This document shows positions 47,772 to 56,565 of a stretch of 64,000 bases of DNA, in pieces. Every line of letters starts with the position of its first letter. Within the stretch, counting starts at the first letter, position 1. Source of the stretch: Pseudomonas frederiksbergensis (GTDB taxonomy: Bacteria > Pseudomonadota > Gammaproteobacteria > Pseudomonadales > Pseudomonadaceae); assembly GCF_000802155.2 (NCBI RefSeq), contig NZ_JQGJ02000024.1:1-64000 (forward strand), given 5' to 3'. The notes beneath the pieces are model-generated. The model saw nothing but the letters and a program-made list of their open reading frames with translations, was not told the origin of the DNA and searched no databases. The position numbers and the translations under genes are program-made.

Positions 47772-49214
47772 TCAGATACCCAGGCAGAGGTATTTGATTT
47801 CCAGGTAATCCTCGATGCCGTACTTGGAGCCTTCACGACCCAGGCCCGAGGCCTTGATGCCGCCGAACGGCGCGACTTCGTTGGAAATCAACCCGGTGTT
47901 GACGCCGACCATGCCGTATTCCAGGGCTTCGGCCACACGGAACACACGGCCCAGGTCGCGGGCATAGAAGTACGAAGCCAGGCCGAACTCGGTGTCGTTG
48001 GACATCGCGATCACTTCGGCCTCGTCTTTGAAGCGGAACAGCGGCGCCAGCGGGCCGAAGGTTTCTTCCTTCGCCACGGCGGCATTTTTCGGTACGTTGG
48101 TCAGGATGGTTGGCTCGAAGAAATTGCCCTCCATCGCCTTGCCACCCGCCAGCACGGTTGCGCCCTTGCCGACGGCATCGGCGATATGTTCCTGGACCTT
48201 GGCGACGGCTTTTTCGTCGATCAGCGGGCCAGTGGTGGTGCCGTCTTCCAGGCCATTGCCGATCTTGAGCTTGGCCACTGCGGCCTTGAGTTTTTCGGCG
48301 AACGCGTCATACACCGAATCCTGGATGTACAGGCGATTGGCGCAGACGCAGGTCTGGCCGTTGTTGCGGTATTTGGAAATGATCGCGCCTTCGACGGCCT
48401 TATCCAGGTCAGCGTCATCGAACACGATGAACGGCGCGTTGCCGCCCAGCTCCAGGGAAACCTTCTTGATGTCCTTGGCACATTCGGCCATCAGCTGGCG
48501 ACCGATCTCGGTCGAGCCAGTGAAGGACAGCTTGCGTACGATCGGGTTGCTGGTCAGCTCGCCGCCGATGTCGCCAGCACTGCCGGTGACCACGCTCAGC
48601 ACACCTTGCGGAATGCCGGCACGGTGCGCCAGTTCAACCAGGGCCAGGGCCGAGAACGGGGTTTGCGAAGCGGGCTTGATGACCATGGTGCAACCGGCGG
48701 CCAGGGCCGGGCCGGCCTTGCGGGTGATCATCGCGGCCGGGAAGTTCCACGGGGTAATGGCTGCGGTCACGCCGATCGGCTGCTTGATCACGATCAGGCG
48801 CTTGTCGGGCTGGTGGCCCGGAATCACGTCACCGTAGATGCGCTTGGCTTCTTCGGCGAACCATTCGATAAAGGAGGCGGCATAAGCGATTTCGCCCTTG
48901 GCTTCGGCCAGCGGCTTGCCCTGCTCAAGGGTCATCAGGCGACCGAGATCGTCCTGGTTTTCGATCAGCAATTCATACCAGCGGCGCAGCTTGTTGGCGC
49001 GCTCCTTGGCGGTCAGTGCACGCCAGGCCGGCAGCGCCTTGTCGGCGGCTTCGATCGCGCGACGGGTTTCGGCAGCGCCCATCTTCGGCACAGTGCCCAG
49101 TACTTCGCCCGTTGCCGGGTTGGTGACCTTGATCGTCTGACCATTGTCCGCATCGACCCAAGCGCCATCGATAAAGGCTTGCTGGCGGAACAACTGGGTG
49201 TCTTTAAGCTGCAT
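47772..49214 (-). CDS. gabD: GabD, succinate-semialdehyde dehydrogenase (NADP+)
   Basis: Aldehyde dehydrogenase of 480 residues converting succinic semialdehyde to succinate, so GABA carbon enters the TCA cycle. Catalytic Glu in LELGGNAPF, catalytic Cys in NNGQTCVCAN, cofactor-site motif TPWNFPAAM. ATG 49214 is preceded by AAGGAA and starts MQLKDTQLFRQQAF; a longer open frame up to 49301 lacks support. First gene of the gab unit. Confidence 0.96.
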   Translation of the reverse strand: MQLKDTQLFRQQAFIDGAWVDADNGQTIKVTNPATGEVLGTVPKMGAAETRRAIEAADKALPAWRALTAKERANKLRRWYELLIENQDDLGRLMTLEQGKPLAEAKGEIAYAASFIEWFAEEAKRIYGDVIPGHQPDKRLIVIKQPIGVTAAITPWNFPAAMITRKAGPALAAGCTMVIKPASQTPFSALALVELAHRAGIPQGVLSVVTGSAGDIGGELTSNPIVRKLSFTGSTEIGRQLMAECAKDIKKVSLELGGNAPFIVFDDADLDKAVEGAIISKYRNNGQTCVCANRLYIQDSVYDAFAEKLKAAVAKLKIGNGLEDGTTTGPLIDEKAVAKVQEHIADAVGKGATVLAGGKAMEGNFFEPTILTNVPKNAAVAKEETFGPLAPLFRFKDEAEVIAMSNDTEFGLASYFYARDLGRVFRVAEALEYGMVGVNTGLISNEVAPFGGIKASGLGREGSKYGIEDYLEIKYLCLGI

Positions 49215-49564
49215 GTCGGCTTTCCTTAACAGCACCGCGCGCACGCGGAGCGAATTAGAGTTGTAGAAAGGCGCCTTATGGGCTGCCGTCAGGGAAATCA
49301 TTCACCGGGCTGAAGCACAGAAATAACGCACATAAGCACAGACGTGCGGTTCAGCACCCAGACAAGAGCGTTTGAAATCTCAAACGAATCCTAGGGCCGA
49401 TGGGGTCCGAGGACAATAGTCTGTTCGAAAAAAAGAACGAAAAAGCCTGATTTGCCTGTTTTTTCTGATCAGCGTAGCCAACAGCCGCAGAGTGAGGCAG
49501 AAACAAACGGCAAATCAGCAGCATGGACGCCTGCCATGCTTATGAGTATCATGGCGCCCGCGTT
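49215..49564. promoter_or_regulatory. gabD upstream region with palindrome
   Basis: No gene is seen in these 350 bp. A palindrome CGTTTGA/TCAAACG (49369-49375 and 49380-49386) lies 155 bp upstream of gabD and may be a regulator site. The promoter of the tRNA gene must lie near the right end. Confidence 0.4.
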
Positions 49565-49641
49565 GCACCAGTAGCTCAGCTGGATAGAGTACTGCCCTCC
49601 GAAGGCAGGGGTCGTGGGTTCGAATCCCGCCTGGTGCACCA
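49565..49641 (+). tRNA. tRNA-Arg (anticodon CCG)
   Basis: 77 nt with a complete cloverleaf: acceptor arms GCACCAG/CTGGTGC, D arm with AGCTCAGCTGGATAGAGT, anticodon stem CTGCC/GGCAG with loop CTCCGAA (anticodon CCG), T arm GTGGGTTCGAATCCCGC, and an encoded CCA end. It reads arginine CGG codons. Confidence 0.97.
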
Positions 49642-49657
49642 TACATGGAAAATCAAA

Positions 49658-49689
49658 AGCCCCAATCCTAACGGATTAGGGCTTTTTTT
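49658..49689 (+). terminator. Terminator after tRNA-Arg
   Basis: Stem AGCCCCAATCC/GGATTAGGGCT (one mismatch) with a 4-nt loop, followed by seven T in total; 16 bp after the tRNA. Confidence 0.88.
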
Positions 49690-49847
49690 ATGGAGCTCTC
49701 TACCCCCCATAGGAGCCTGCAAGTAAGCAATTCAGGCATTAAAAACCCCTGAGCGGTATCAGCGCCGCAGCGCATCAACCGACAGGGGCCGTGTTGCAAA
49801 TAACTAAAGAGGCCAGGTTTCCATCGCCAACCGACTCGGGCAGACAT
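49690..49847. other. Short gap after tRNA terminator
   Basis: 158 bp with no recognisable gene or repeat. The base composition is lower in GC than the core genes, as in the two following genes. Confidence 0.5.
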
Positions 49848-50339
49848 TCAGTGGTCGAAATCGGCCTCGAGTTGCTCAGGAGCCGGCTCAATATCTCCTA
49901 AGGACTTCACCACAAGTCCGCATTTCTGAGCTTTGGAGTAAAGACCCACATCATGAGTCCAGACTTCATCAGCGTTGGTTGCTAGAGCAGTAGCAATTAT
50001 CTGGCGATCAAACCGTAACTTGGCTTTCGTTGCTGCCGGGTCAAGCACCTTCAGCTCATTGTCATCGACCATACGAGCACATTCGACCGCGGCGATCTGA
50101 TCGAACGATATGATTTCAAAACACGAAAAACCGTTTATGACATCCAGATGGCTCTGGTGAAAATTCCGATCAATGCCCACCAGATACTCAGCCAATGCAG
50201 GTGTTGGTATCAACACCGTCCCACCTCTTGCGTCGACCATTTCGATCAGCGCTTCAGCCCTAGCCTCGGCCAAGACGATACCGTCCTTGGCATTTCCCAA
50301 GGCTTGGACGAGAACGTTGGTATCGAGAACTATGCGCAC
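49848..50339 (-). CDS. PIN-domain ribonuclease, probable toxin
   Basis: A 163-residue PIN-domain protein. The acidic active-site residues can be placed at Asp6 (VLDTN), Glu51 (PALAEYL), Asp111 (RFDRQI) and Asp130 (WTHD), so metal-dependent RNase activity is likely. The start is GTG 50339. The gene upstream, 9 bp away, encodes a protein unlike the usual small PIN antitoxins. Position next to tRNA-Arg and low GC suggest recent gain. Confidence 0.85.
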   Translation of the reverse strand: MRIVLDTNVLVQALGNAKDGIVLAEARAEALIEMVDARGGTVLIPTPALAEYLVGIDRNFHQSHLDVINGFSCFEIISFDQIAAVECARMVDDNELKVLDPAATKAKLRFDRQIIATALATNADEVWTHDVGLYSKAQKCGLVVKSLGDIEPAPEQLEADFDH

Positions 50340-50348
50340 CTCATCCCC

Positions 50349-51074
50349 TTAGGTTCTGAATCGTTCCATGGGATCATCCATCTCGCTCCAGGTGATACCA
50401 CCCAGTTCCTTGAGTTGGGTAACCGCACTGCGCAAAGAGGTTTTTTCAAGCCTCTCGTAGGACTGAATGAACATTTTTCTCAGCCGCCAGCCGCCATGCG
50501 GTCGACTTTCCCACTCACCCTTTCCATGAACGCGAACATACTTGAACAAGAGCTTGCCCAGTTGTTCAGCCAATACCGTATCGGCTTCACAAAGAAGAGT
50601 TTCGCCACCAGCGCCCTCAAGCCGAACAGGAACCGTCTCGTCTTTTCCACCAACGACATACAGGCGCCCTTGAACGCTACCCTGCTTGATGACGACCATG
50701 GGAGGGGGAGCGGTCTTTGCTTTGGGGAATTGAAGGATGTTCGCATCTGCGGCTTGCAAGACACCATCCACTCGATCTTGCTCCATCAATGCAGAGAGTT
50801 GCAGGTACGCCTTTCTTGCACGCTTGGGCCCAACTCCCTGAGCGGCCTCACGCACCCTGTTCAGCACGTGGGGGTACTTGTCGTCTTCCACCCAAGTATT
50901 CAGGCAAACACAACCTTCGGTGACAGAGTCGAAATGAACATTATCTTGCGAGCCGAAAAGCTCTGCGAGCTCGCACAGATAATCCGTCAAGCGAGCCATA
51001 GAGAGCTTGCTTGGGTCGGTTCCGTCGAGTTCGAGCATCAGCTTTTTCATGCTGGCGAGTATAGTTCCGCTCAT
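50349..51074 (-). CDS. Unknown protein paired with the PIN-domain gene
   Basis: A 241-residue soluble protein of no family that I recognise. An N-terminal segment rich in acidic and Leu residues (1-100) is followed by a linker and a beta-rich middle (about 127-160, IKQGSVQGRLYVVGGKDETV), then a C-terminal part (165-241) ending near the PIN gene start. GGAT lies just upstream of ATG 51074. It is first in a two-gene unit with the PIN gene. It could be an antitoxin, a nucleic-acid adaptor or another partner; at 241 residues it is much larger than VapB-type antitoxins. Confidence 0.72.
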   Translation of the reverse strand: MSGTILASMKKLMLELDGTDPSKLSMARLTDYLCELAELFGSQDNVHFDSVTEGCVCLNTWVEDDKYPHVLNRVREAAQGVGPKRARKAYLQLSALMEQDRVDGVLQAADANILQFPKAKTAPPPMVVIKQGSVQGRLYVVGGKDETVPVRLEGAGGETLLCEADTVLAEQLGKLLFKYVRVHGKGEWESRPHGGWRLRKMFIQSYERLEKTSLRSAVTQLKELGGITWSEMDDPMERFRT

Positions 51075-51169
51075 GTGATCCTGCTATGCCTGCATTTGTA
51101 ACGTGACTCCCGAGTGTCGTCCGCCTGGCAAGTGCCCCTTCAACTTTTGGGATCAGTGATGTTCGAATA

Positions 51170-51196
51170 CCCGGTCTTTATGACCGGGCGTTTTTT
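51170..51196 (+). terminator. Rho-independent terminator
   Basis: Stem CCCGGTC/GACCGGG with loop TTTAT, then CG and six T. No gene ends just upstream on the plus strand; it may be a displaced terminator of the tRNA locus (see findings). Confidence 0.8.
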
Positions 51197-51213
51197 GTAT
51201 GCGTTGGTTTCGC

Positions 51214-51828
51214 TCAACGCTTGCGCAACGCCTCCAACCGCGCCGGCAAGTCCTCCTCGGGAAAGCGCTTATGCAGCGCCAGCAGCTTCTCATCAGCCGC
51301 CTTGCTCTCACCCGCCTCACGCAAGCGCAATATCTCCAGCAAGCCTTGCTCCAGCGATGGCAGTGCAGCCGGCGCGGATTTGCTCATCTTCGCCGCTGGC
51401 TTTTCCGCCAAGGACTGCATCGGGCTTGCCGGCGCCCGGGCCAGTTCGCCTTGGGGTGCCATGCGGATGATCGGCGCGGGGGCGGGCATGGCCGGCGGTG
51501 CTGCGGCGGCGGCGGATTCTTGCTGGTCGGCGGAAAACTCCATCGAAGCGGGTGAGGCCAGCTCGTCGTGGGGCACGGGCGAACGCAGCACCAGGCCGAT
51601 CATCAGCGCCACCCCGGCGACCGTGGCGAACGCCATTTGCCAGCGCGGCCGTTGGCAGGCTTGCAGCCAGCGCTGCCACAGGCTTGGCGTGGGCGGCGGG
51701 GCTTCACGCTGGGCGGCGGCGAGGATAAAGGCGTCCAGGGAGGGCGGCGGTTCGCCGCTGGCGTGCTGGCGGAAATGCTCGATCAACATCTGGTCGTCGG
51801 CATCCGATGTGTGTTTGCGGTCGATCAT
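51214..51828 (-). CDS. Anti-sigma-like single-pass membrane protein
   Basis: A 204-residue protein with a soluble N-terminus (1-60), one membrane helix (about 66-82, MAFATVAGVALMIGLVL) and an Ala/Pro-rich periplasmic part ending in a helical stretch. No zinc-binding HxxxCxxC motif is seen. It overlaps the ECF sigma gene by ATGA, so it is probably its anti-sigma partner. Last gene of the VWA-sigma-anti-sigma unit. Confidence 0.75.
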   Translation of the reverse strand: MIDRKHTSDADDQMLIEHFRQHASGEPPPSLDAFILAAAQREAPPPTPSLWQRWLQACQRPRWQMAFATVAGVALMIGLVLRSPVPHDELASPASMEFSADQQESAAAAAPPAMPAPAPIIRMAPQGELARAPASPMQSLAEKPAAKMSKSAPAALPSLEQGLLEILRLREAGESKAADEKLLALHKRFPEEDLPARLEALRKR

Positions 51829-52397
51829 GCGGGTACCTCCTCGGCCAGCAGTCGATGCAGTTTCTGCTGGGCGTAACGCAAGCGGCTTTTCACCGTTTCC
51901 AGCGGGGCGCCGGTCAGGGCAGCAATCTGCGGCAGCTCCAGGTCGCCATGCAGGCGCAGCAAGAAGACTTCGCGCTGGTCCTCAGGCAAGGCCTGCAACG
52001 CAGCATCGAGACGCGCCTGGTCGCGACTCAGGCTCAGCTGTTGCTCGGGGCTGCTGGTGTCGTCGGGCTGGACGTGGAGTTGCTCGTCGTAGCTGTCGTG
52101 CAATGGGTTATGGACACTGTGTTTGCGCCAATGGTCGATCAAGCGATTGCGGGCAATCTGGAACAACCAGGTACGAAAACTCGCCCGGCCTTGTGGCTGG
52201 GTGGTGCTGCGAATCAGGCTGAGCCAGGTGTCCTGGAAGATTTCCTCGGCCAGTTCGGCCTTGTTGCTCAAGGACACGAGAAAACGATAAAGCCCCTGCC
52301 GATGACGTGCATACAGGGCTTCGAAAGAAGCCCCGTCGCCGTTGCGGTAGCGGGCCAGCAACGCTTCGTCGCTGGGTGAATCAAGCGCAGCGGGCAT
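51825..52397 (-). CDS. ECF-family RNA polymerase sigma factor
   Basis: A 190-residue sigma-70-like protein. Region 2 shows LAEEIFQDTWLSLIRS and RTWLFQIARNRLIDHWR; region 4 shows LPEDQREVFLLRLHGDLELP and the recognition helix GAPLETVKSRLRYAQQKL. ATG 52397 starts MPAALDSPSDEALL; AAGGAG lies 13 bp upstream. It follows the VWA gene by 25 bp. The promoters it reads are unknown. Confidence 0.9.
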   Translation of the reverse strand: MPAALDSPSDEALLARYRNGDGASFEALYARHRQGLYRFLVSLSNKAELAEEIFQDTWLSLIRSTTQPQGRASFRTWLFQIARNRLIDHWRKHSVHNPLHDSYDEQLHVQPDDTSSPEQQLSLSRDQARLDAALQALPEDQREVFLLRLHGDLELPQIAALTGAPLETVKSRLRYAQQKLHRLLAEEVPA

Positions 52398-52422
52398 GTC
52401 CGTGTCGAACTCCTTTCGGTGA

Positions 52423-54093
52423 TCAAGGTGCAGGCTTGAGGCTCTGCGCAAGTTCCACCAACTGCACAAACTCGGCGCGCAACCCGAACGGGTCATCGCC
52501 ACGGGCCGAGCGCGCCAGTTGGGCGGTGTCCTTCAGGCTCATCGTCCCAGTGTAGCGTCCATCGCCCTTGAGCTGTTGGGCGAAGGCCGCCACGGCTGCG
52601 GAGAAACGCAGGTCGTCGCTGGGCTTGCGGTCGTCTTGCACGCTGGCGATGGGATGTTCGATCAATCGACTGCTACCACCCTCTGCCGGTTTGTAGCGCA
52701 CGCGCAACATTGCCAGTTCAGCCGAGGTGCCCTCCGATTTAGGCGTACTTCCATAGCGCAGCGGCTCCAACCAACCCGGCTGGCCCTTCGGAACGATTTC
52801 ATACAAGGCTGTCACCGTATGCCCGGCGCCGATCTCGCCCGCGTCGACCTTGTCGTTGTTGAAGTCCTCACGCTTCAACGCGCGGTTCTCATAACCGAGC
52901 AGGCGATACTCACTGACCTGGGCGGGGTTGAATTCCACCTGCAACTTCACGTCCCGCGCCACCACCGCCAGCGTGGAACCGAGCTGGTCCACCAGAACCT
53001 TGCGCGCCTCGAGCAGGTTGTCGATGTAGGCGTAGTTACCATCACCAGCGTCAGCCAATTGCTCCATCAAATGTTCGTTGTAGTTGTCCACACCAAAGCC
53101 CAGGGTCGTCAGGGAGACGCCGCTTTTACGCTGGTCGACCGCCATCTGCTTGAGGCTGTCGAAATCACTGATGCCAACGTTGAAGTCGCCATCGGTCGCC
53201 AGGAGGATGCGGTTGATGCCTTTATCGATAAAGCTCTCCCGGGCCATCTGATAAGCCAGCTCGATACCCGAGGCGCCTGCGGTGGAACCACCGGCGTTGA
53301 GCTGGTCGATGGCGTTGCGGATCTTCACCTTGTCACGGCCCGAGGTAGGCTTGAGCACCACCCGGGATTCGCCGGCATAAACCACCAGGGACACCCGATC
53401 CTGGTCGCGCAGTTGATCCACCAACAATTTCAGCGTGCTCTTGACCAGCGGCAGGCCTTCGCGGCGGTCCATGGAACCGGAAACGTCCACCAGGAAGACC
53501 AGGTTGGCCGGGGCCAGGTCCGCCACGGCGCGGTCGCTGGCCTTGATGCCGATGCGCAGCAAGCGGGTGTGGGGGTTCCACGGCGATGGGGCCACTTCGG
53601 TGGTCACGCCGAAGGGTGAACCGACAGTGGGCGGGGCGTAGCTATACGGAAAATAATTGACCATTTCCTCCAATCGCACCGCACCTTCTGGCGGCAGGCT
53701 GCCTTGATTGAGGAAACGTCGCACGTTGGCGTAGCTGCCGGTATCGACATCCACGCTGAAGGTCGAGACCGGCGTCTCGGCGACGCTATGGATCGGGTTG
53801 TCGGGACGTTTTTCGTATTGTTCTCGCGGCTCCGCGCGATAGCCGGCGGCGATCGCATCGTTCGCCACACTGGGGGCAGGCATCGCTGCCGGCTTCGTGA
53901 GCATGCGCTTGACCGTCGACTGACGCACTTCAGCGATCTCGCCTTGCGGTACGACGCTCGGTGCCACGGACACCGGTTCGGATGGAATGGCCGTCTCACG
54001 GGAGGAAGACAACCCACAACCGGCCAACGCCACCAGCAAAGTCACGGCGAAGCCTTGGGCAGCAGGACGCATAAAAAGAAGTGGACGGGACAT
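52423..54093 (-). CDS. VWA-domain lipoprotein (YfbK-like)
   Basis: A 556-residue exported protein. The lipobox is in LLVALAGCG (Cys26), followed by a VWA-linked N-terminal domain, the von Willebrand A domain (about 190-365) with MIDAS motif DVSGSM, and a C-terminal DUF3520-type domain to 556. ATG 54093 has GAGGT upstream. First gene of a unit with an ECF sigma and a membrane protein, so it may report an envelope state to the sigma factor or be a structural member of its regulon. Confidence 0.9.
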   Translation of the reverse strand: MSRPLLFMRPAAQGFAVTLLVALAGCGLSSSRETAIPSEPVSVAPSVVPQGEIAEVRQSTVKRMLTKPAAMPAPSVANDAIAAGYRAEPREQYEKRPDNPIHSVAETPVSTFSVDVDTGSYANVRRFLNQGSLPPEGAVRLEEMVNYFPYSYAPPTVGSPFGVTTEVAPSPWNPHTRLLRIGIKASDRAVADLAPANLVFLVDVSGSMDRREGLPLVKSTLKLLVDQLRDQDRVSLVVYAGESRVVLKPTSGRDKVKIRNAIDQLNAGGSTAGASGIELAYQMARESFIDKGINRILLATDGDFNVGISDFDSLKQMAVDQRKSGVSLTTLGFGVDNYNEHLMEQLADAGDGNYAYIDNLLEARKVLVDQLGSTLAVVARDVKLQVEFNPAQVSEYRLLGYENRALKREDFNNDKVDAGEIGAGHTVTALYEIVPKGQPGWLEPLRYGSTPKSEGTSAELAMLRVRYKPAEGGSSRLIEHPIASVQDDRKPSDDLRFSAAVAAFAQQLKGDGRYTGTMSLKDTAQLARSARGDDPFGLRAEFVQLVELAQSLKPAP

Positions 54094-54271
54094 GGGCTGA
54101 ACCTCGTGAATGAATGATCCGTTCACAGAGTCAGACGCAGGTCATACGCGGTTCGGGTTAATGACCCAGATATTTTTTTGCAACGCCGTGCAGACAGGGC
54201 TGGCCACCTTAAAAAGTCGCCAGCCCGATGCCGCGATTGGAGCAATCGCCAGCACGCTACAGCAGGGATTG

Positions 54272-54853
54272 CTAGCGGGACGGAATGCCCCGCAGGTCGT
54301 CGTCGATGAATCCGCTCAAATGACCGGTGTAATAGTCTTCGACATCAGAGTTGCCTCTGTTCGTCAGGGCACCCGCAATGCCTCTCATGGCCTCAAGTTG
54401 CCCAACCGCCCCTCTCGGCATCAACCCCTGGCGGGCCTGGGCAAAGTGCAACACCTCGACATCGGCCTTCTTCACCTTGACCTGGTAAGAGAAATCGACA
54501 CTGGCCAGATACGTACCGTCGGCAACGATATTGTTCATGAAGCCACCTTGGGTATCTTGAATACGGCGCGCATAGACGGCATTGATATCCAACAGATAGT
54601 CAGCGGTTTCCTTGCTGGAGGCATAACGATTGCCATCGAGCAGGCGGACGATCAGGTCGGTGTGCAACTTGTCGCGAACTTTTTCGTCGGGCAGAAAGCG
54701 TTCGTTTTTGCCGACGACTTCAACGTTGAACGTGTCGATCCAATAGGTGGCGGTCTCGGGGATCGCCACCGGCGCAGGGGAAATGTAGTAATCGGGCTTG
54801 GAAGCGCAGCCTGCCATAAGGCAGAGGGCCAGGAAGAGACTGAAGACTCGCAT
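54272..54853 (-). CDS. Probable lipoprotein, unknown family
   Basis: A 193-residue protein with a lipoprotein signal (MRVFSLFLALCLMAGC, Cys16) and a globular periplasmic part. AAGGA precedes ATG 54853. The body contains TYWIDTFNVEVVGKNERFLP and a central HTDLIVRLLDG segment, somewhat like lipoproteins of envelope assembly systems, but I do not recognise the family. It stands alone; 178 bp separate it from the VWA gene. Confidence 0.78.
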   Translation of the reverse strand: MRVFSLFLALCLMAGCASKPDYYISPAPVAIPETATYWIDTFNVEVVGKNERFLPDEKVRDKLHTDLIVRLLDGNRYASSKETADYLLDINAVYARRIQDTQGGFMNNIVADGTYLASVDFSYQVKVKKADVEVLHFAQARQGLMPRGAVGQLEAMRGIAGALTNRGNSDVEDYYTGHLSGFIDDDLRGIPSR

Positions 54854-54953
54854 GTTTGAATTCGTCCTTGAGAGGTAGCGGCATAATGGCGGCTGCATTC
54901 TACGGGGTTTGAACCCGCGCTCAAGTTGTCTGGCCCTTTAGCGCGGTTCCGTC

Positions 54954-55043
54954 TCACTCAAAGCCAATTTCCACCACCGTTTTTCCCGCCCCGCGCCCTT
55001 CGGCTACCTGGGCAAACGCTTCATTGACTTCCCCCACCAACAT
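54954..55043 (-). pseudogene. Remnant: C-terminus of an alcohol dehydrogenase/quinone oxidoreductase
   Basis: The minus-strand frame from about 55043 to the TGA at 54954-54956 reads EVNEAFAQVAEGRGAGKTVV and then EIGFE, the typical end of a zinc-type or quinone oxidoreductase. Only about 29 residues remain; the rest of the gene is missing. It abuts a LysR remnant pointing the other way. Confidence 0.68.
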
Positions 55044-55045
55044 GG

Positions 55046-55198
55046 TTGTACGCCGCGGACATTCGCCAGGGAACGGTCGTACCCCTGCTTGCCGATTATC
55101 GGCCCACGGCGCTGCCCATCAATGCCGTATTCAGCCAGGACCGACGCCGCTCGGCGCGAACCCGTGCCTTCGTGGATTTTCTACGCGAGCGTCTTTGA
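55046..55198 (+). pseudogene. Remnant: C-terminus of a LysR-type regulator
   Basis: The plus-strand frame from 55046 reads LYAADIRQGTVVPLLADY and, after PTALPINAVF, ends RTRAFVDFLRERL and TGA at 55196-55198. This is the characteristic last 50 residues of a LysR regulator. No start or DNA-binding domain is present. The MFS gene that follows (minus strand) ends 19 bp further on. Confidence 0.72.
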
Positions 55199-55216
55199 GA
55201 GGTCCACGTCACAATC

Positions 55217-56536
55217 TCACGATTCGCACACCAGCGAGCGCTGGACAGCCTTCGTGTGCCGCCCCGGAAAATACGCAGCAGCGCCGACGCCCACCGCGCC
55301 CATCACCACGCAATAGCCCACGCACACCCACGGGCTCCATGGCACCAGCGCGATCAACACCAACGGCGTCATGCTGGCCCATAAGGCGTACGCAATGTTG
55401 TAGGTGAGCGAGATGCCGGACACGCGGATTTTCGGCGGGAACAGGCTGACCATCACCGACGGCACTGCGCCGACCACGCCGCAACCCAGGCCGGCGACAG
55501 CGTAGGCCAGGCCCAGCCAGGCGCTGCCGCTGATCAGGCTGGCGTAGAGCACGCTGATGCCCAGGGGCAGCAGCAGGCTGTAGAGCATGACGGTGCGCCA
55601 GGCGCCGATGCGGTCGACGATCAGGCCGGCCAGGACGCAGCCGATGTTCAGGAACACGATGCCGAGGCTGCTCAGCGCGAAGGTGTGGCTGGGGGTCAGG
55701 CCGAAGCTTTTCTGCATCACGGTCGGGGTGATGACGACGAACACGACCACGGCGCTGGTCAGCACACAAGTGAGAATCGCAGCGGGCAGCAAGGCGTGGC
55801 GATGCTCGCGCAGCACCGTACGCAACGGCAGTTCCGCCGCGCCCTCGCGATTGGCTTGCAGCGCCATGAAAATCGGCGTTTCGCTCAGCCAACGGCGCAG
55901 CCAGACGCCGATCACGCCGAATACCCCGCCCAACAGGAACGGCAGGCGCCATGCGTAGTCGAGGATTTCCGTCGGGGTATAGATCCGCGCCAGTGCCGTG
56001 GCGGTCAGGGCGCCGAGCAAGTAGCCAAAGGTCAGGCCCGCCTGGAGAAAGCCCAGGGCATAACCTCGATGCCGCAGCGGCGCATGCTCAGCAACGAACA
56101 CCCATGCGCTGGGCACCTCCCCGCCTACCGCCGCGCCTTGCAGGATACGCAGCGCCAACAACAGCAACGGGGCGAAATAACCGATTTGCGCGTAGGTCGG
56201 CATCACGCCGATGAGCAGGCAAGGCAACGCCATCATCAGGATGCTCAGGCTGAACACCCGCTTGCGTCCCAGGCGATCGGCGAAGTGCGCCATGAGAATC
56301 CCGCCCAAGGGCCGCGCCAGGTAGCCCGTGGCGAAAATCCCGAAGCTTTGCAACAGGCGCAGCCACTCGGGCATTTCCGGCGGAAAGAACAACTGGCTGA
56401 GGGTCAGGGCGAAGAAGACAAAAATGATGAAGTCATAGATTTCCAGCGCACCGCCGAGGGCAGCGAGGCCCAACGTCTTATAGTCGGATCGGCTGAATCG
56501 CGCGTCTGGCAAATGGGTGTTGGCGGTCATAGGCAT
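55217..56536 (-). CDS. MFS transporter, metabolite:H+ symporter type
   Basis: A 439-residue membrane protein with about twelve hydrophobic helices. The MFS loop motif is seen as HFADRLGRKRVF, and the sequence RILQGAAVGGEVPSAWVFVAEH is typical of the MHS subfamily (ProP/KgtP/ShiA-like), which imports organic acids or osmolytes with protons. The two gene remnants after its 3' end may once have belonged to the same pathway. Substrate not determined. Confidence 0.9.
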   Translation of the reverse strand: MPMTANTHLPDARFSRSDYKTLGLAALGGALEIYDFIIFVFFALTLSQLFFPPEMPEWLRLLQSFGIFATGYLARPLGGILMAHFADRLGRKRVFSLSILMMALPCLLIGVMPTYAQIGYFAPLLLLALRILQGAAVGGEVPSAWVFVAEHAPLRHRGYALGFLQAGLTFGYLLGALTATALARIYTPTEILDYAWRLPFLLGGVFGVIGVWLRRWLSETPIFMALQANREGAAELPLRTVLREHRHALLPAAILTCVLTSAVVVFVVITPTVMQKSFGLTPSHTFALSSLGIVFLNIGCVLAGLIVDRIGAWRTVMLYSLLLPLGISVLYASLISGSAWLGLAYAVAGLGCGVVGAVPSVMVSLFPPKIRVSGISLTYNIAYALWASMTPLVLIALVPWSPWVCVGYCVVMGAVGVGAAAYFPGRHTKAVQRSLVCES

Positions 56537-56565
56537 GTTTGGAAAAAGTGTAGGAAGACGACGGC

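Noticed and set aside
49565-51196. A full integrative element at tRNA-Arg
   Set aside because: No integrase and no clear duplicate of the tRNA 3' end were found; only a weak T-arm-like match remains.
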